A stretch of DNA of 64,000 nt from an uncultured Bacteroidota bacterium. GTDB lineage: Bacteria > Bacteroidota > Bacteroidia > Bacteroidales > 4484-276. The stretch is taken from positions 1 through 64,000 of the forward strand of contig CAJATL010000052.1 in the NCBI GenBank assembly GCA_903944895.1. The letters are read 5' to 3'. Below, one piece after another: positions 50,237 through 60,358 of the stretch (position 1 is its first letter; each line of letters begins with the position of its first letter). The notes beneath the pieces were generated by a model. That model did no database searches. It had not been told where the DNA came from and saw nothing but the letters and a program-made list of their open reading frames with translations. A program made the translations under genes and the position numbers.

Positions 50237-50387
50237 GACTTATTATAAAATTCAAAAACTTCAGTGCCAGTGAGTGGTTTTACCCGATTTTTATTAATAG
50301 CAGAAGCCTGTTTATGGTTTAATCATGTATTGGTTGTAAACAATTTTCAAAAGACATCACCTCATTTGCGAAATTTTAATAATCTAT

Positions 50388-50411
50388 AAAGTAATAAATA
50401 TATTACTTTTG
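50388..50411 (+). promoter_or_regulatory. hicAB operator/promoter
   Basis: aaagtaata-aata-tattacttt (9-bp arms) overlapping TActTTTG -7 element, ATG at 50428. Confidence 0.65.
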
Positions 50412-50427
50412 TCTGGAACAAAGAATC

Positions 50428-50640
50428 ATGAAAAGCAGCGAATTGATAAGATTTTTGCAAAGCGATGGCTGGTTGATTGAACGGCAGGCAGGAAGCCACG
50501 TTATCATGAAACATCCTTCAAAAGACGGGAGTTTATCAATTCCGTTTCATGGCTCGGCTGAAGTAAAAAAAGGATTGCTTCAGGCCATACTTAAAAAAGC
50601 AAACCTAAAACGCCAAAAAGATGAAAAAGCCTTCAATTAA
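50428..50640 (+). CDS. hicA: HicA-family mRNA interferase toxin
   Basis: 'SSELIRFLQSDGWLIERQAGSHVIMKHPSKDGSLSIPFHGSAEVKKGLLQAILKKANL'. Confidence 0.94.
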   Translation: MKSSELIRFLQSDGWLIERQAGSHVIMKHPSKDGSLSIPFHGSAEVKKGLLQAILKKANLKRQKDEKAFN

Positions 50641-51013
50641 AATGAATGTCATAAAAGAAGATTCCGGGTATAGCGCGCATGTTGAAATTGGCAGCGATTT
50701 TATTGCCACGCAGGGCGAAACATTCCAGGAACTTAAGGACAATATTCTGGAGGCTGTAAATTTAGCTTTTGAGACAAAAGGTATAATTTACGCCATAGAT
50801 GAAATTAAGTTTCAATACGATTTGGAGAGTTTTTTTGCTTTTTACAAGGTGATTAATGCAAAGGCTTTAAGCCAGCGCATCGGAATGAACCAAAGTTTGT
50901 TGAGCCAGTACATCAAAGGGATTAAAAAACCTTCCGCAATGCAAACAAAACGAATCCTTCAAGGCGTTCAGCAAATTGGGAGGGAGCTTTCAGAAGTTTC
51001 GTTTTTGCTGTAA
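50621..51013 (+). CDS. hicB: HicB-family antitoxin with C-terminal HTH
   Basis: 'KEDSGYSAHVEIGSDFIATQGETFQELKDNILEAVNLAF' + 'LSQRIGMNQSLLSQYIKGIKKPS'; overlaps hicA by 20 nt. Confidence 0.9.
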   Translation: MKKPSIKMNVIKEDSGYSAHVEIGSDFIATQGETFQELKDNILEAVNLAFETKGIIYAIDEIKFQYDLESFFAFYKVINAKALSQRIGMNQSLLSQYIKGIKKPSAMQTKRILQGVQQIGRELSEVSFLL

Positions 51014-51177
51014 TGTTTTAACTTCATCAAAATCCTTGATTTCAGAGTAATTCCCAACATTTTTATGGGGTGATCGGATTTTGCCCGTTACGAGGATCCC
51101 TGCTCAAATTTCTTGATTGGCAGTCTTTGACTTACTGACCCATTTCATAAAGCAGCATCATTTTATGTGGTCTATAA

Positions 51178-51310
51178 AATCATAGTCAAGGCGAATTTGC
51201 CGCTCACTTCGTAAATTCGCAATAATTTAATTCAGGCTTACAGCCTGATTGGATTTTTCGGGATTTTTATTCCGGGGCGTTGCCCATAGCCGTCAGGTTA
51301 GGAGGTGAGA
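51178..51310. repeat. Dispersed intergenic element, partner of 43212-43345
   Basis: gcgaatttgccgctcacttcgtaaa ... ttcaggcttacagcctgatt ... ggggcgttgccc ... caggttag. Confidence 0.6.
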
Positions 51311-51339
51311 TCTAAGTTTGTTTTGTAAAAGAATCCATA

Positions 51340-51660
51340 GCCCAGGGCTTCAGCCCAAAGCAGTCAGGTTAAGAAATCATAACAATGCTTGTTTTGGAAA
51401 AGAATCAATAGCCCAGGGCTGAAGCCCTGGGTTACATGAGATGAGCGGCCATGAACCACCAGGTTGTTTACGACCTTCAAAGGACAGGAATCGGCTGATG
51501 AAAAGAGGTGTAAACGCCTTGGTTTTTTGCGTTGGAGATTCCAACAATCCCAATCTGCCATCGTTCGACTGAGCTCACGCCGAAGTCTGGCGGACCGGGC
51601 TATTGAAAATAGCAGGATTTTGGGCTTAACCTGACGGCTATGGGCAAAGCCCAATGTAAA
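51340..51660 (+). repeat. Composite dispersed hairpin element, copy B
   Basis: Collinear with reverse complement of 14365-14600 (atagccc.gg..., ggt.gtttacgaccttca, gtaaacgccttgg, ttggagattcc, cttaacctgac.gct). Confidence 0.7.
51557..51594 (+). repeat. GAGCTC-centred dispersed repeat, copy 3, nested in composite element B
   Basis: gccatcgttcgactgagctcacgccgaagtctggcgga. Confidence 0.8.
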
Positions 51661-51921
51661 AATCAAACCAGATAAAGCAATCTGAAGTGCCACAACATTC
51701 CGGCGTTAAAAATTCCTGAAATGGGCTTAAAACTTCATAATTCCGATTGCGCCCTTAAATATTGCGATTTTCCATTTTTCGGGAGGTGAGTAAACCTGAA
51801 GTTTCATGCTGACTTTTTGAGGATTTGCCAGGCAAAAATTATTTTAATTATCCGGTAGGGTAAAACCAACCTCATGCGGTTTAACTTTGTAAACAATTTT
51901 ATTTATCAAAAAGATTTAATC

Positions 51922-52833
51922 ATGAAAAAGACAATGTTTTTAAGTGCGCTCATCGTTCTGGCAGTCACCTTTTTTGCCTGTAACAAAAATGACGACAACA
52001 ACGATCCTGCAAATACCGACACAACTACCGAAGCAACAATGGTAATGAAAGATGCTGCTGTGGATGATGTTTCTGATGCTTCGGAATATGAAGTCGATTT
52101 TTTTACCACTGCCGTGGATTCGCTTGCTCCAGCCGAAAATAATCCTAACTGGCATCAGTGGCACATCAATCACAATGCTTTCGGCGGACGTTTCAGGTGG
52201 GGACATTGCCCCAACATTACCATTGTTTCAGGCCCAAATAATGGATATCCCAAAACCATCACACTCGATTATGGCGATTCCACAGTTTTAAATAATGGCC
52301 GCGTCCTGAGCGGGATCATCATCATCAATATGTCGGCTCCACCGCGCACCAATGGCGCTACACGCCTTATTACCTTCGACGATTTCGCAATCGATTCGAT
52401 AAATATTGCCGGAAATACCTCCATGGTTTTTACCGGTGACAACCTTACCCAGCGCATTTTTACTGTTACCGGCGAACTTACCTATACTTTTGCCGACAGC
52501 ATTTCGCTCACACGCACCGAAGAGAGGCAGCGGGAATGGGTTGCCGGCCTCGAAACCCAGTTTGATCCCTCGGATGACGTGATCGAAATTACAGGTTTTG
52601 TTCAAGGTATTGGCAGCGAAGGTATCACCTATCTGAAGGAAATTACTGAACCTCTTGTCAGACATGGCAACTGCAGGTTTATCGTCCAGGGTCTTGTTAC
52701 GATGAGCAAAAACGGTGAAGTTTTCGGAACGCTGGATTATGGCGATGGCGAATGCGACCGGTTTGCAACGCTTACCATCAACGGCGTTTCAAAAATTATC
52801 ATCATTGGCCGCAGAAAACCAGGCGGACAATAA
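51922..52833 (+). CDS. Lipoprotein of unknown function
   Basis: 'MKKTMFLSALIVLAVTFFACNKND' lipobox; start 51922 preferred over 51874. Confidence 0.8.
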   Translation: MKKTMFLSALIVLAVTFFACNKNDDNNDPANTDTTTEATMVMKDAAVDDVSDASEYEVDFFTTAVDSLAPAENNPNWHQWHINHNAFGGRFRWGHCPNITIVSGPNNGYPKTITLDYGDSTVLNNGRVLSGIIIINMSAPPRTNGATRLITFDDFAIDSINIAGNTSMVFTGDNLTQRIFTVTGELTYTFADSISLTRTEERQREWVAGLETQFDPSDDVIEITGFVQGIGSEGITYLKEITEPLVRHGNCRFIVQGLVTMSKNGEVFGTLDYGDGECDRFATLTINGVSKIIIIGRRKPGGQ

Positions 52834-52844
52834 TATTCGAAACA

Positions 52845-52878
52845 AAAACCTAATCCCGCCCAAATGGGATTAGGTTTT
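52845..52878. terminator. Terminator between lipoprotein gene and sigma factor
   Basis: aaaacctaatccc-gcccaaat-gggattaggtttt perfect 13-bp stem. Confidence 0.8.
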
Positions 52879-52926
52879 ACCTCAACCTAACTCTCAATCT
52901 TAACCTCAACCTTAACCTGTTTTTGT

Positions 52927-53412
52927 TTGACAAAGGAAATTTTTAAAGCGTTGTTTGATACACATTTTGATGCGGTTCGCAGCTATGTTTATTATCGCTC
53001 CGGCGATACCGAACTGGCTACTGATGTTGCGCAGGAAACGTTCTTAAAAATCTGGGAAAAGCAATTGCAGCCCGACGTGAAAAACATCAAAGGCTTGTTG
53101 CTTAAAATTGCAGGGGATATTTTTATCAGCCGTTATCGCAGGGAAAAGCTGGCACTCGATTTTTCGATGACCTTTAAACCCGGCATCCTGGATGATTCGC
53201 CGGAAGATCAGATGCAGTTTAAAGAGCTTAAAAGCCGGTACGAACAGGCCTTAAAAATCTTACCTGAAAATCAGCGGACCGTTTTTTTAATGAGCAGGAT
53301 GGACGGGCTTAAATATCTCGAAATTGCCGGCCAGCTTGGTTTAAGCGTAAAAGCTGTCGAAAAGCGGATGAATCTTGCGCTCACTTTTTTAAAGAAGTTT
53401 ATCGAAAATTAA
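52927..53412 (+). CDS. ECF-type RNA polymerase sigma factor (TTG start)
   Basis: 'YYRSGDTELATDVAQETFLKIWEK', 'LPENQRTVFLMSRMDGLKYLEIAGQLGLSVKAVEKRM'. Confidence 0.93.
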   Translation: MTKEIFKALFDTHFDAVRSYVYYRSGDTELATDVAQETFLKIWEKQLQPDVKNIKGLLLKIAGDIFISRYRREKLALDFSMTFKPGILDDSPEDQMQFKELKSRYEQALKILPENQRTVFLMSRMDGLKYLEIAGQLGLSVKAVEKRMNLALTFLKKFIEN

Positions 53413-54282
53413 ATGAATGAAATAAAATTACATATCAATCCATCAGATCAACCCGAGGACGATTCGATCATGCTTTTTGCAAAGATGGAAATTCCCTGGG
53501 AGAAGTCTAAAAATCAGGCCTGGGAAGCGCTTTCTGCAAAGATCGACGAAATGCCCGAAGCCAGGAACAGACGCTTGATTCCGATGATTTACAAGCTGAG
53601 TGCAGCAGCCGTAATTATCATTCTGGTTGGGATAAGTTTGTTTTTGAGATTATACTCAACCACGATTTCTTCCCTTAACGGAGAAAACATGGCCGCTCTG
53701 CTTCCCGACGGTTCCACCGTTGAAATCAATGCCGGCAGCACATTGACTTATCACCCGTATTGGTGGCAATTTTCACGAAAAGTTAGTTTTGAAGGCGAAG
53801 GTTTTTTCAAGGTCGAAAAAGGACGGAAATTCGATGTTACTTCGAAGTTGGGAAACACCATAGTCCTGGGCACAAGTTTTACTGTTTATTCGCGCAACGA
53901 CCAATACCGCGTTTCCTGCTTTACAGGAAGGGTAAAGGTAGTTTCGAAAAATGACGGATACGTTTTTCTCGATCCCAACGAACGTGCCGTTGTCGGGCCT
54001 GATGGTTCGATTGTAAAGAAAATAAACCACCCAAACGAGCCTTCAAACGAAAACGACAATGAGTTTTTGTTCACCGGTACACCACTCACCCAGGTTTTTG
54101 CGGTAATCAGCCGGGCTTATCAGGTTCCCGTTTTCTTCAAAACCGAAAAGGAATTTTTCTACACCGGGAATTTTACAAACGAAAAGCCGCTTAACGACGT
54201 TTTGGATCTGGTGTGCAAACCTTTTGGGCTAAGCTTTACGAAGCAGACCGACGGTTCATATCTGGTTTTCCAAAACAAATAA
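53413..54282 (+). CDS. FecR-family anti-sigma factor
   Basis: TM segment, 'LLPDGSTVEINAGSTLTYHPYW', 'VSFEGEGFFKVEKGRKFDV', C-term DUF4974-like. Confidence 0.93.
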   Translation: MNEIKLHINPSDQPEDDSIMLFAKMEIPWEKSKNQAWEALSAKIDEMPEARNRRLIPMIYKLSAAAVIIILVGISLFLRLYSTTISSLNGENMAALLPDGSTVEINAGSTLTYHPYWWQFSRKVSFEGEGFFKVEKGRKFDVTSKLGNTIVLGTSFTVYSRNDQYRVSCFTGRVKVVSKNDGYVFLDPNERAVVGPDGSIVKKINHPNEPSNENDNEFLFTGTPLTQVFAVISRAYQVPVFFKTEKEFFYTGNFTNEKPLNDVLDLVCKPFGLSFTKQTDGSYLVFQNK

Positions 54283-54285
54283 CAG

Positions 54286-56790
54286 GTGAAGCGGACATTT
54301 CTTTTTTGCTTATTCATACTTTCACTTTTGGCTACGACGGCATTTTCGCAAAGTATCGGAATTGTCTCCGCCAATAAGCCTTTAAACGCCGTTTTGATTG
54401 ATCTCCGCAATGATTACAACCTCCGGTTTTCGTTTGATGATGAGCTTTTATCTGCCTTTAAAGTGACGATCAGCGGAAGCTTCATTACACCTGAAAAGGC
54501 AGTTGAGGCATTGCTTTCAGGGCTACCTTTGGCTTTTGAAAAAAAAGATGACGTTTTCCTGATATTTCCAAAACCTCAACAGCCTTCTCCCAAAAAATTT
54601 CTTATCGCCGGCAAGGTTGTCGAAACCGGCTCCTCCGAACCCCTGCCTTATGCCCAACTATTGATAAACAATTATAAAGTTGCCGCCGATTTCGGTGGCA
54701 GTTTTTCGTTTATCAGTGAGGCCGACAGCATTTTTAATCTGAAGATTTCCTACCTTGGATTTTATGTGCTGGACACTATCGTGGGCGCCGGAGTGAATCA
54801 TATATTTGAGTTATCATCAGCCAGCCTTCCGCTTTCCGAAATCGAAATTACAGCTAAGGTCATCGAAAAAGCAACACAAACCGGCGATGAGCCCGGTTTG
54901 ACGAAACTCAATCACAAGGTTGCTACTTTTCTTCCGGGAAGCAGCGACAACTCGGTGTATAACCTGCTGCGCCTGCAACCGGGGATTCTGGCCTCCGGCG
55001 AAAGCACCAACGACCTCATCATCTGGGGAAGCTACGAAGGCCACAGCCAGGTTTTGTTTGATGGTTTTACCGTTTACGGACTTAAAAATTTTAACGACAA
55101 CATTGGTCCCATCAACGCTTTTGTTGCCAAAGACATCGAAATTTACAAAGGTGGTTTTGATGCAGGATTTGGCGGCCGTGTTGGCGGCATCGTAAATATC
55201 ACCGGCAAAAACGGCAATATGCTCAAACCTTCGGTTAATCTGAGCATCAGCAACCTTATCTTCAACGGAAGTGTTGAAACGCCGGTATTTAAAAACAGCT
55301 CACTGTTGGTTGCTTTCCGGCAGACCTTTTACAACCTCTACGATCCTTATCAATTGAATGTTTACGGTAAGCGAAATCCGGAAAATGATACCGCAAACGA
55401 GACCGAATTAAAAGTTGTCCCGGATTATGCGTTTCGCGATTTTAACGTTAAATTTTCGAACCGCAACGATAACGGCGACCTGTTTTTTATCAGTCTGTAC
55501 GGCGGAAACGATACCTATACCTACACCATCAATCAGCCATTTGGCCGGCGAACATTGATCAAGAACACTGCGGAGGAAAATACGCAAATGGGTGCATCGG
55601 TATTTTTTGGGAAAAACTGGCAAAACGGCAACACTACGAAGTTTACACTCGGATATTCAGGCATATTTCCCCGGTTTTCGGATAACCTTCACCTCTTAAC
55701 ACCGAATAACCAGGATCTTCTACGCAAAGACGATCAAACCAGGAACAGCCTTGAGGAAATTACTGCCCAGGCAGAAAATCTGATTTTGATAAACGAAAAT
55801 CACAGGTTCGAAACCGGAGTGGGCTTTGTGCATAATGCTGCTTCGCTGATCGAAGATTCGCTGAATGTCCGTCAGGTTGACATCAGCAACAGCGCCGACC
55901 GGCTTTATTTGTTTTTTCAGGATATCATTTCATCCCAAAAGAATTATGAAGTCAAAGCTGGATTCAGGATGAATTATGCCACAAATCTCAACAGGATTTA
56001 TGTTGAACCACGGCTTTCGGCTTCCTTTTTTATCGATGATTTCTGGAAGCTCAACACAGCGTGGGGATTATATAATCAGTTTATTTCGAAAAGCTCGGTG
56101 GTTGACGAAAACGGGAATTTCCGCTACATCTGGACAACCTGCGACAACGTGGAAGTGCCGGTGTTGCGGGCTTCGCATTTTGTGCTGGGCAGCTCCTATC
56201 ACCAAAATGGTTTTACTTTTAGCCTCGAAGGATATTACAAAACTACCGAAGGCATCACGCGTTATGTAAACCGTTACTGGAAAAAGGAAAAAGACATTTA
56301 CGAAGGAAACGGTCAGAGCTACGGCGTCGATTTTTATGTTCAAAAAGACCTGGGTGGAAACTCATTTTGGATGTCGTACTCGCTGGGGAGAACCGAAGAA
56401 AAATTTTCATACTTCGCTCAGGATGATTACCGGCGGGCGCCGCAGGATCAGCAACACGAGCTGAAATGTGCCGCACTGATCGATTTGAACCCTTTTTATG
56501 TTTCGGCCGATTATGTTTTTGGTTCCGGTTTTCCAGGAAATCCCTACTCGGTTATGAATCCTACACCTGAAAACTACACCTACAGCCGCCTCGATGCCTC
56601 GGTCATCTATAAATTTGTTGTTAAGAAAATGGCTGTCGAAACCGGCATTTCGGTTTTGAATGTTTTAGATACCGAAAACATCAAATATTCCAATTTTACA
56701 CGGATTCCGCTCACGCAACTAAACTCCATAAATATTCAGGAAGAGGCCTTGCCATTTACGCCGAGTTTGTTTTTAAAGCTTTCTTTGTAA
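54286..56790 (+). CDS. TonB-dependent receptor with N-terminal STN domain (GTG start)
   Basis: STN 'PLNAVLIDLRNDYNLRFSFDDELL', plug 'RLQPGILASGESTNDLIIWGSYEGHSQVLFDGFTVY', barrel end 'LFLKLSL'. Confidence 0.92.
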   Translation: MKRTFLFCLFILSLLATTAFSQSIGIVSANKPLNAVLIDLRNDYNLRFSFDDELLSAFKVTISGSFITPEKAVEALLSGLPLAFEKKDDVFLIFPKPQQPSPKKFLIAGKVVETGSSEPLPYAQLLINNYKVAADFGGSFSFISEADSIFNLKISYLGFYVLDTIVGAGVNHIFELSSASLPLSEIEITAKVIEKATQTGDEPGLTKLNHKVATFLPGSSDNSVYNLLRLQPGILASGESTNDLIIWGSYEGHSQVLFDGFTVYGLKNFNDNIGPINAFVAKDIEIYKGGFDAGFGGRVGGIVNITGKNGNMLKPSVNLSISNLIFNGSVETPVFKNSSLLVAFRQTFYNLYDPYQLNVYGKRNPENDTANETELKVVPDYAFRDFNVKFSNRNDNGDLFFISLYGGNDTYTYTINQPFGRRTLIKNTAEENTQMGASVFFGKNWQNGNTTKFTLGYSGIFPRFSDNLHLLTPNNQDLLRKDDQTRNSLEEITAQAENLILINENHRFETGVGFVHNAASLIEDSLNVRQVDISNSADRLYLFFQDIISSQKNYEVKAGFRMNYATNLNRIYVEPRLSASFFIDDFWKLNTAWGLYNQFISKSSVVDENGNFRYIWTTCDNVEVPVLRASHFVLGSSYHQNGFTFSLEGYYKTTEGITRYVNRYWKKEKDIYEGNGQSYGVDFYVQKDLGGNSFWMSYSLGRTEEKFSYFAQDDYRRAPQDQQHELKCAALIDLNPFYVSADYVFGSGFPGNPYSVMNPTPENYTYSRLDASVIYKFVVKKMAVETGISVLNVLDTENIKYSNFTRIPLTQLNSINIQEEALPFTPSLFLKLSL

Positions 56791-56792
56791 GA

Positions 56793-57113
56793 TCAGAAAG
56801 TTACAACCTTATCGGCCCAGATTACCAGATTCACACAATCGATCATCGTCGAAAGGGGGCAATTATCAGTTTCGTTCAACTGCCTTGATTTCAGACAAGT
56901 CCCACATGCCAGAATTTTGCCACCTGCCGCGACAAAAAGTTTTAACTGCTCGTCAACATTGTACTTTTCGTGAGTCAGCCCTTCACATTCCACGGCTTCT
57001 CCCATCAGGAAAACTTTAACATCATTCCCCATTTTTTTTGAAGTCACGGCATTTCTGAAAACATTCCATGCTTTTTCAAACTCTTTTGTTTCGATGATGA
57101 TCCCGATTTTCAT
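56793..57113 (-). CDS. DsrE-family protein
   Basis: 'GIIIETKEFEKAWNVFRNAVTSKKMGNDVKVFLMGEAVE...KILACGTCLKSRQL'. Confidence 0.82.
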   Translation of the reverse strand: MKIGIIIETKEFEKAWNVFRNAVTSKKMGNDVKVFLMGEAVECEGLTHEKYNVDEQLKLFVAAGGKILACGTCLKSRQLNETDNCPLSTMIDCVNLVIWADKVVTF

Positions 57114-57121
57114 AGCTTAAA

Positions 57122-58120
57122 TTACTTGTAATTTTGTGGAGGTGCAGCCTGTCGTTCCATCAATTTTGAATGGCTTAAAGTAAGATCAAGCGGTATTTTT
57201 ATTGAATATTCCTTTCCGGAGGCGTTTGGCAGTTGGTTTTCGCGTAGCCAGGGATTGAAATATTTGAGCGTTTTGTAGGTTATGCCCATGCTTTTGGAAT
57301 AGTCAACCAGGTTTGTGATAGGGGTAGTAACTGTAACTGTTGTTGAAGGAATCGGAGGATATAAATCTTCGTTTTTCAGGTAAAAGCCAAATTTCTCAGG
57401 TTGGAGGAAAATTGTTTTAATGGCATAAATCCTGAATAAATACCTGGTAGTTTCGACCGAGAGCATGAGATCGTAATAATTGTTTACTTTTTGCTTTTTC
57501 AGTTCTTCCGAAATCCTTGCCATTCCTGTATTGTAAGACGCTGCCACCAGTGTCCAGTTACCAAATTTCGAATAGGCTTCTTTAAAATATTTACACGCCG
57601 CCAAAGTGGATTTTTCAACATTATAACGCTCATCAACAAAGTCGTTAACCTCGAGGCCACGCTCTTTTGCGGTAGTTTTTAAAATTTGCCAAAAACCCGT
57701 TGCACCTGCAGGTGATGTTACATTTTCGAGTCCACTTTCGATAAGTGCCAGGTATTTAAAATCGTTGGGAATGCCCTGTTTTTCCAGAATGGGTTCAATT
57801 ACTGGGAGCCAGCGATGGGCGCGTTTTAGAATCATGATTGTTGCCGAATGCCAGTAGGTGTTTACATTTAGCTCACGGTCGAGATATTCGCGCACATAAA
57901 AAACATCAAGTGGTGCAGGTTCGCCGCAAAAACTAACCGAATCAGGGATTGTGACGCTATAAACGGGATGTTGTATGCCTGGCATCAATGGAGGAAAGAT
58001 GGATTGCCCCTGTTGAAATGATTCATCTGATGGCTTTTGTTGGCCCGATGCAAGGTAGAAAAACAGTATGGCAACTGCCAAAAGCGAAAAACCGACAGAG
58101 AAATACAGATTTTTCTTCAT
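57122..58120 (-). CDS. Membrane-bound lytic murein transglycosylase (MltD-like)
   Basis: 'LALIESGLENVTSPAGATGFWQILKTTAKERGLEVN...AASYNTGMARI' lytic transglycosylase motif. Confidence 0.92.
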   Translation of the reverse strand: MKKNLYFSVGFSLLAVAILFFYLASGQQKPSDESFQQGQSIFPPLMPGIQHPVYSVTIPDSVSFCGEPAPLDVFYVREYLDRELNVNTYWHSATIMILKRAHRWLPVIEPILEKQGIPNDFKYLALIESGLENVTSPAGATGFWQILKTTAKERGLEVNDFVDERYNVEKSTLAACKYFKEAYSKFGNWTLVAASYNTGMARISEELKKQKVNNYYDLMLSVETTRYLFRIYAIKTIFLQPEKFGFYLKNEDLYPPIPSTTVTVTTPITNLVDYSKSMGITYKTLKYFNPWLRENQLPNASGKEYSIKIPLDLTLSHSKLMERQAAPPQNYK

Positions 58121-58146
58121 TGGATTAAATTTAGGGTTTCGGAAAG

Positions 58147-58713
58147 CTAAAACGGGCTGATAAAATCTTTAAACAAAGGCGATATTTTATCTTTTTCAGA
58201 TAAAACCGGATGAATGTCCTTTCCCCAGTCAATGCCAAGGTCAGGATCATCCCATCTGATGCTGCCTTCGGAGGCTTTATCGTAAACGTTGGTGCATTTA
58301 TAAAAAAACACAGTATGATCTTCGAGGGTCAGGAAACCATGGGCAAAGCCTGCCGGAACCCAGTACATCCATTTGTTTTTGTCGCTGAGTACGATGGACG
58401 CCCATTTTCCATAAGTTGGCGATTCCTGCCTCAGATCAACAGCTACATCGAGCACAGAGCCGTGCATTACCCGTACTAATTTTCCCTGTGAAAATGGCGG
58501 TCGTTGAAAGTGCAGGCCGCGGAGCACATTTTTCATCGAACGCGATTCGTTGTCCTGAATAAAAGTTACATCAATGCCGTGTGCCAGGAATTTATCACGA
58601 TTGTACGATTCAAAAAAGTATCCCCTTTCGTCTTCAAAAACGGCAGGTTTTATAATCAGCAGGTCGTTAATTTCAGTTTTTTCGATTTTCATGTGAAATG
58701 TTTTTTTGGTCAA
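58147..58713 (-). CDS. rfbC: dTDP-4-dehydrorhamnose 3,5-epimerase
   Basis: 'FIQDNESRSMKNVLRGLHFQRPPFSQGKLVRVMHGSVLDVAVDLRQESPTYGKW'. Confidence 0.96.
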   Translation of the reverse strand: MTKKTFHMKIEKTEINDLLIIKPAVFEDERGYFFESYNRDKFLAHGIDVTFIQDNESRSMKNVLRGLHFQRPPFSQGKLVRVMHGSVLDVAVDLRQESPTYGKWASIVLSDKNKWMYWVPAGFAHGFLTLEDHTVFFYKCTNVYDKASEGSIRWDDPDLGIDWGKDIHPVLSEKDKISPLFKDFISPF

Positions 58714-58742
58714 AAATAGGAAAAATGCGACAACACAAAATA

Positions 58743-60233
58743 TTATTCTTTCCTGATAAAATCCCTGGCATCTGAAGCTGCATTATTTAAATAAGCTACA
58801 TCAAGTTTGTTATTACGAATCCGATAAAGCCATAAAAAGAAAAATAAGGAAGCTATTAAAGAAATGCTGATTCCAATAATTGTTCCTGTAAAAACAGCCA
58901 TATTAAGTCCTTCCGGAGCGACAAACAGGTAGGTAGTAACCACTGAGGTCATAAAAATGGCAGGGATCAGCATAATCCAGTAAAATTTCCGGTTTAGCGC
59001 AAGGTAAACAGTAATCGACCATAAAACAATGGTGGCGAGGGTTTGGTTGGACCATGCCATGTATCGCCAGATTATGGCGAAATCCATCTGGGTAAGCACA
59101 AAACCAGCAACAAACAGCGGAACAGTAATATAAAGCCGGTTTTTTATGGGTCCCTGTTTAAGTTTGAGAAAATCAGCAACGATGAGTCGTGCACTTCTGA
59201 AAGCCGTATCACCGGAAGTGATGGGCGCAGCTACAACACCGATGATCGCCAGAATAGCCCCAAACCTTCCAAGCAGCGAATTTGAAATTTCATTCACGAT
59301 CCAGGCTGCATTGCCCTTATGTTCGGCCATTACGGTATTTAATTCGTTCACACCACCAAAAAAACTCATCGCAACGGCAGCCCAGATCATGGCTACAAGG
59401 CCTTCGGTAATCATTGCCCCATAAAACACGCGCCGGCCATAGCGTTCCTGAGTGATGCATCGCGCCATTAACGGAGATTGTGTAGAGTGAAATCCTGAAA
59501 TTGCCCCGCAGGCAATGGTAACAAACAACATGGGGAAAACCGGGAATTTATCGGCTTCAGCATTCATATTTGTAAAATTTGCCGGTGTAAGTTCAGGGAT
59601 TGGCAATCCATTATAAATCATCATTCCGCCAATACCCACAGCCATAAAAAGAATTGCAAAGCCAAAAAACGGATAAATGCGGCCAATGAGTTTATCAATG
59701 GGCAACAAGGTAGCAAGCACGTAATAAATAAAGATAATCACAGCCCAGGTAGTTACATCAAGAAGTCCGGGAGTAAGTCCTGACAAAATTTTTGCCGGCC
59801 CCATAATAAAAACGGCTCCGACCAAAATCATCATAGCCACTGTAAAAACCCGCATAAACTGCTTGGTGCCGATTCCCATGATGCTTCCAACAATCTCCGG
59901 AATGCTTTTTCCACCCATTCTTAGCGACATCATACCCGAAAAATAGTCGTGAGCAGCACCTGCAAAAATACATCCCAGCACAATCCACAAAAAAGCCACT
60001 GGTCCCCACATTGCCCCGGCAATTGCGCCGAAAATAGGACCTAAACCAGCTATGTTCAGGAATTGTATCAGGAAAATTTTTGGCCATTTCAACGGGACAA
60101 AATCAACACCATCGGCCATCGTCATAGCCGGAGTGGGGCGGTTATTATCAATTACAAATACTTTTTCGACTACTTTGCCATAAAGGAGGTAACCCAGAAT
60201 AAGCGCCGCTACTGAAATAAAAAAGGTAATCAT
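58743..60233 (-). CDS. cstA: CstA-family carbon starvation/peptide transporter
   Basis: 'FLNIAGLGPIFGAIAGAMWGPVAFLWIVLGCIFAGAAHDYFSGMMSLR', 'SGFHSTQSPLMARC'. Confidence 0.94.
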   Translation of the reverse strand: MITFFISVAALILGYLLYGKVVEKVFVIDNNRPTPAMTMADGVDFVPLKWPKIFLIQFLNIAGLGPIFGAIAGAMWGPVAFLWIVLGCIFAGAAHDYFSGMMSLRMGGKSIPEIVGSIMGIGTKQFMRVFTVAMMILVGAVFIMGPAKILSGLTPGLLDVTTWAVIIFIYYVLATLLPIDKLIGRIYPFFGFAILFMAVGIGGMMIYNGLPIPELTPANFTNMNAEADKFPVFPMLFVTIACGAISGFHSTQSPLMARCITQERYGRRVFYGAMITEGLVAMIWAAVAMSFFGGVNELNTVMAEHKGNAAWIVNEISNSLLGRFGAILAIIGVVAAPITSGDTAFRSARLIVADFLKLKQGPIKNRLYITVPLFVAGFVLTQMDFAIIWRYMAWSNQTLATIVLWSITVYLALNRKFYWIMLIPAIFMTSVVTTYLFVAPEGLNMAVFTGTIIGISISLIASLFFFLWLYRIRNNKLDVAYLNNAASDARDFIRKE

Positions 60234-60358
60234 ACTTCAATTTTTTACAAAAATAGAAAAGCTTACGCAACTTCTCGTAAAAATTCAACGATCGAAAGTA
60301 CTATGTGACGCTTTGGTCAAAAATACTGGAAGTTTAAAGAAGCGTTAAAAGGAAACGT

